A DNA stretch of 64,000 nucleotides, taken from Astrothelium macrocarpum (taxonomy: Eukaryota > Ascomycota > Dothideomycetes > Trypetheliales > Trypetheliaceae). A program made the position numbers and the translations under genes. Shown in pieces: positions 60,853 through 64,000 of the stretch (positions are counted from its first letter, which is position 1; the number at the start of each line of letters is the position of its first letter). A model generated the notes under the pieces. The model saw only the letters and a list, made by a program, of their open reading frames with translations, was not told where the DNA came from and did no database searches. The DNA lies in NCBI GenBank assembly GCA_021030915.1, contig JAGEMR010000107.1:38196-102195 (forward strand), written 5' to 3'.

Positions 60853-61620
60853 TTGAAAAGCCTGAGGACTGCCGTCGTGAGCTTTGTGAATGTTTCTAAA
60901 TATTGAGCAGATAACGCAGCACTGTTTCTCAGAAACAACATAAAGGACAAGCCCCAAACTGTTTGAAAACAGCCAAACTTATAGCGGATTGATAGCACTA
61001 TAGATATCGTGAAAAGGGTTCAATGCTTTCACTTACGGTTCCCTAATTACGGATGACGCTTGAGTATTGAACAATGCCACTCTTCAAGAGCCCACTATCT
61101 ATTTGATTTGTAATCCCCGAGAACTCCAATCTTGACAATCAGAGCATATTCCTGTTGAGCTCGGGGAGCAGCGTCCGAATTGCGGCCTGACAGACCACGT
61201 CAGTGTCCGTGGCCAGTAATTGCATAGTATCAAACGAGTGTACGGAGTACACATCGGCCAAATAACGCTAAAGTACCGGACGATGTCGCCAATCTCGGGC
61301 CGGAACATCCACCTCTCAAGCCCCCCGATGTGTACTTACGGATAAAACACGGATTGGCTTTCTTGGACCTCTCAAGTCTTTCGCTACGTATGATTAGCTC
61401 AACGACTGTTATCATTACAATGCTCAGAATGTCAAAAGAATCAAAGTCCTGCGCATCGTTAGCCAACTTTATGTTAGGACAAGTGGGCGTCGGGGCGAGA
61501 ATAGCCTGCATATGCGAAGTAGGCGCCTGGAATTAAGCCTACTGTACGGAGGTGCGGTCCAAAAGTAAGGGCCCGAGCTAAAACATAGCGCGTCACTAGC
61601 TCCGCCCGAATTCCTCACCA
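60853..61620. other. Intergenic region with a coding-like exon fragment
   Basis: On the minus strand 61511-61329 reads MQAILAPTPTCPNIKLANDA, then VELIIRSERLERSKKANPC and FIR, followed at once by a perfect donor GTAAGT. It looks like one exon of a gene whose other parts I cannot find. No family is assigned. Confidence 0.35.
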
Positions 61621-62180
61621 AATACGCTAACAAATTCGGAATTTCTGAATGTTATCAAATATTACAGCAATTTCGATTAATTTAAATAATTTGAAGTTAT
61701 TTTCAGCTGATAATCTGACAAATTCGATCAATTTATAGTGTTTCATTAATGTTCTTTCACAGATCAAAATCAAATTCAGTATTTTTTTTTTCTTTTTTTT
61801 CTTTCTTTTTTTTCTTCATTTTCTCTTCCCTTTTCTCGTCTTCAGTAATTCGTTCAGTAATTTATTCGACAGTTCATTCGTCAATTCGTTCAACATTTTA
61901 TTATCGTTTTTTGAAATACTCATTATCATTATTTAATTCGATTATTTTTTTAATATAAATAAAAATTTATTCGATTCATCATTATATTTTTTATTGAAAA
62001 AATTCTTTTCAAATATGAAATCATATTTATTTATTTTTTGAATATGATTTCAATATTCTTTTTTTTATAATATTTTATTTTATTTATGATCAAATAGACT
62101 CGATAATATTTAAATCAAATGAATTTTTATATTATAATAATAAATTGATATTTATTATATATAATGATAACGTATAACAC
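61621..62180. other. Extremely AT-rich, T-tract-containing segment
   Basis: Composition drops sharply near 61620. The segment has long T and pyrimidine runs (61780-61830) and almost no coding potential. It looks like RIP-degraded repeat DNA next to the transposon and may be the remains of an older insertion. Confidence 0.6.
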
Positions 62181-62196
62181 AAGCGAGTCGGCCACC
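62181..62196. repeat. Extra direct copy of the transposon end outside its left terminus
   Basis: AAGCGAGTCGGCCACC at 62181-62196 is followed directly by a second copy of the same terminal sequence, which continues into the full inverted repeat (from 62197). Confidence 0.8.
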
Positions 62197-64000
62197 CAAG
62201 CGAGTCGGCCACTTTTCCGCACTCTCGTACAACTCTTATTCAAATCAAATTTTCTTCACATTCTATCATGGTTCAAGCCTAGAAAGAAAGTGACCTTATT
62301 CTTGCACTTCAGACACTTCAAAAGAACCCTAAATTAAGTATTCGCCGTACGGCAATTATGTATAAAATTCCTCGTACGACATTTCAAGATCGATAGCACG
62401 GAAAACCTTCACAATACAATACTCAACCTCATAATCAAAAATTTATTGAATTAGAAGAACAAACACTTATACGATATATATTTGATTTGGATTCATAATC
62501 ATTTCCTTTCCGGTATTATAATATTGAAGATATGACGAATCAATTATTACGCGACCGCGATGCGTCGTGTGTAGACAAGAACTGGATTTTTAACTTCGTA
62601 TGACGACAATCTGAATTCCGGACACACTTTAATCATAAAATCGACTATCAAAGAATTCAATACAAAAATTCTGACAAATTTCGCGAATGATTTAATCTCG
62701 TATAATATATAATCGACAAATTTGATATTCAAAAAGGGGATATTTACAATTTTGATAAAACAGGATTTTTGATAGGCCAAATTTCATCAGAAATAATTAT
62801 TATCAATATTGAAAAATATAAAAAATCTCATACGATTTAATAAAATAATCGAAAATGGATGATAATAATTCAAAATATGGATGTATTGGATTATATTATT
62901 CCACCGTACATCATTATCACGAACAAAAACCATTTCTCATCTTGATATAAAAACAATTCATTATCATACAATTGAATAATTATTATATCAGATAATGATT
63001 GAATAACAAATGAATAAAATCTAGATTGGATTCAATATTTTAATCGGTATACTGAGAATCGTACGATAGATATATATCATCTTCTTATTCTTAATAGACA
63101 CGAAAGCCACTATTCTACTGATTTTGAATTGTATTATTAAAAGAATAATATTATTATACTTTATATACCTACTCATTCATCACATAAATTACAGCTATTT
63201 GATATAGGCTGTTTTCGCGCATTAAAACGCGTATATGGTCAAACAATTGATAATCTCGTACGAGCGCATATTATTCATATTTCAAAAGAGGATTTCTTTC
63301 TAGCATTTTATAAGACTTTTCAGATTATTATGACAGAATCAAATATTCAAAAAGGTTTTCGAAGAACAGGATTTGTATCGTATGATCCAGAATATGTGAT
63401 TTCACAATTGGATGTGAAATTACATATACCTACATTCTCGGGAAATTCTTCTGGAACCCCCCCCTTATGGGAATCAAAGACACCAAACAACCCCACCGAA
63501 GCGCAATCTCAAACTGAATATATCAAAAATCGAATTATACGACATCAAAATAATTCTCCATCTGAACTTTTATCTGTTATTGACCAATTTTCACGTGATG
63601 CGACCGCAGTAATGCACTAATTGATCCTTTTGAAAGAAGAGGTTGAAACATTTCGTACGATAAATCAAAAATTTAGCCGACGTCGGAGAATTAAAAAAAT
63701 CCGTCTATTAAAAGGAGAATCTCTTTCTATACAAAATGGACAGAATCTGCAGATTCAGAAAGAGCCTCAGTAGATAGTATAACAAGAAATAGGTGAAAGT
63801 GGTAATTGTATAAGAATGTCAAAAATACATAAACGGCGATGTGATAATTACAACAAACCTGGGCATAATACGCGTACCTGTACTGTAATTAAAGATATAT
63901 CTGAGAAAGAGAATTCTGAATAGTTTAGAGAAATTTATGTTGTTATAATTAAGTTATTTGAGTTCTTTGTATGAGAGTGCGGAAAAGTGGCCGACTCGCT
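62197..64000 (+). mobile_element. Fot1/pogo-class (Tc1-mariner superfamily) DNA transposon, RIP-degraded
   Basis: Left terminal inverted repeat at 62199-62232 starts AGCGAGTCGGCCACTTTTCC. The right copy, 63968-64000, is its reverse complement with one mismatch in the first 32 bases, and touches the window edge. Between them is a single degraded transposase gene. Length is about 1.8 kb, right for this class. The body is very AT-rich while the termini are not. Confidence 0.88.
62268..63923 (+). pseudogene. Transposase remnant (DDE_1/CENP-B-like) with zinc-knuckle end
   Basis: One frame from ATG 62268 is protein-like for over 500 nt despite many stops: QTLQKNPKLSIRRTA, IPRTTFQDR, ELEEQTLIRYIFDLDS, and YNFDKTGF, where the family has YNFDETGF (the first catalytic Asp region). 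Further on are GFRRTGFVSYDPEYVISQLD and, near the end (about 63836-63880), a zinc knuckle CDNYNKPGHNTRTC whose second Cys is Tyr. Stops fall at positions where relatives have Trp, Gln or Arg, and Glu to Lys and Cys to Tyr changes are present. All of these are G to A or C to T, the signature of RIP. Not functional. Confidence 0.85.

Noticed and set aside
1..64000. tRNA, rRNA and CRISPR features
   Set aside because: I scanned for B-box-like GTTCRANTC in tRNA context, rRNA-like blocks and regularly spaced short repeats with unique spacers, and found none I could support.

Overview
The window looks like nuclear DNA of a filamentous ascomycete (Pezizomycotina). The genes have many short GT-AG introns (mostly 45-65 nt) with CTAAC/CTGAC-type branch sites. 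The largest gene resembles Leashin, the Woronin-body tether restricted to Pezizomycotina. There is also a NACHT-type NLR and a Fot1/pogo-class transposon ruined by G:C to A:T changes of the RIP type. I cannot assign a class; Leotiomycetes and Dothideomycetes both fit.

Layout. 1-17483 (-): a giant two-exon gene of more than 5,770 codons that leaves the window at its left edge, read as Leashin-like. 18131-19053 (-): an RNA15/CstF64-type mRNA 3'-end factor. 19571-20315 (+): a secreted, Cys-rich, probably GPI-anchored wall protein. 21.4-22.1 kb (-): two small candidate genes. 22.1-28.6 kb: gene-poor DNA with a decayed SRPK-like kinase and a degenerate inverted-repeat family. 28594-31948 (-): a ten-exon SNF2 ATPase with an embedded RING finger, divergent from 32385-35960 (+), an NLR with C-terminal C2H2 zinc fingers that carries an in-frame TAG. 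37-52 kb is a housekeeping block: NAD-glutamate dehydrogenase (-), RTG2-type Ppx/GppA protein (-), mitochondrial APS/PAPS-type carrier (-), ribosomal proteins L10 (+) and L30 (-), and a coiled-coil protein (+). 52.6-60.9 kb (all -): an F-box-like protein, a 2-oxoglutarate/Fe(II) oxygenase, an MFS sugar transporter and a BAHD-type acyltransferase. From about 61.6 kb the sequence becomes very AT-rich, and 62.2-64.0 kb is a RIP-degraded transposon with inverted ends.

The most unusual signal is not a gene. At five places (centres near 22.42, 37.60, 42.50, 47.62 and 51.35 kb) a very C-rich stretch of the + strand turns abruptly into a very G-rich stretch. It is always in the same orientation whichever strand is transcribed, and it crosses exon/intron and stop-codon boundaries. 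Within single exons the preferred synonymous codon ending switches. The pattern is reverse-complement symmetric about a point, as expected from a bidirectional process such as resection from recurrent double-strand breaks or replication firing, not from transcription or codon selection.

Exon boundaries were set by hand from splice consensus, reading frame and family conservation. Every multi-exon model closes in frame. Family names rest on recognised motifs, not on a search.
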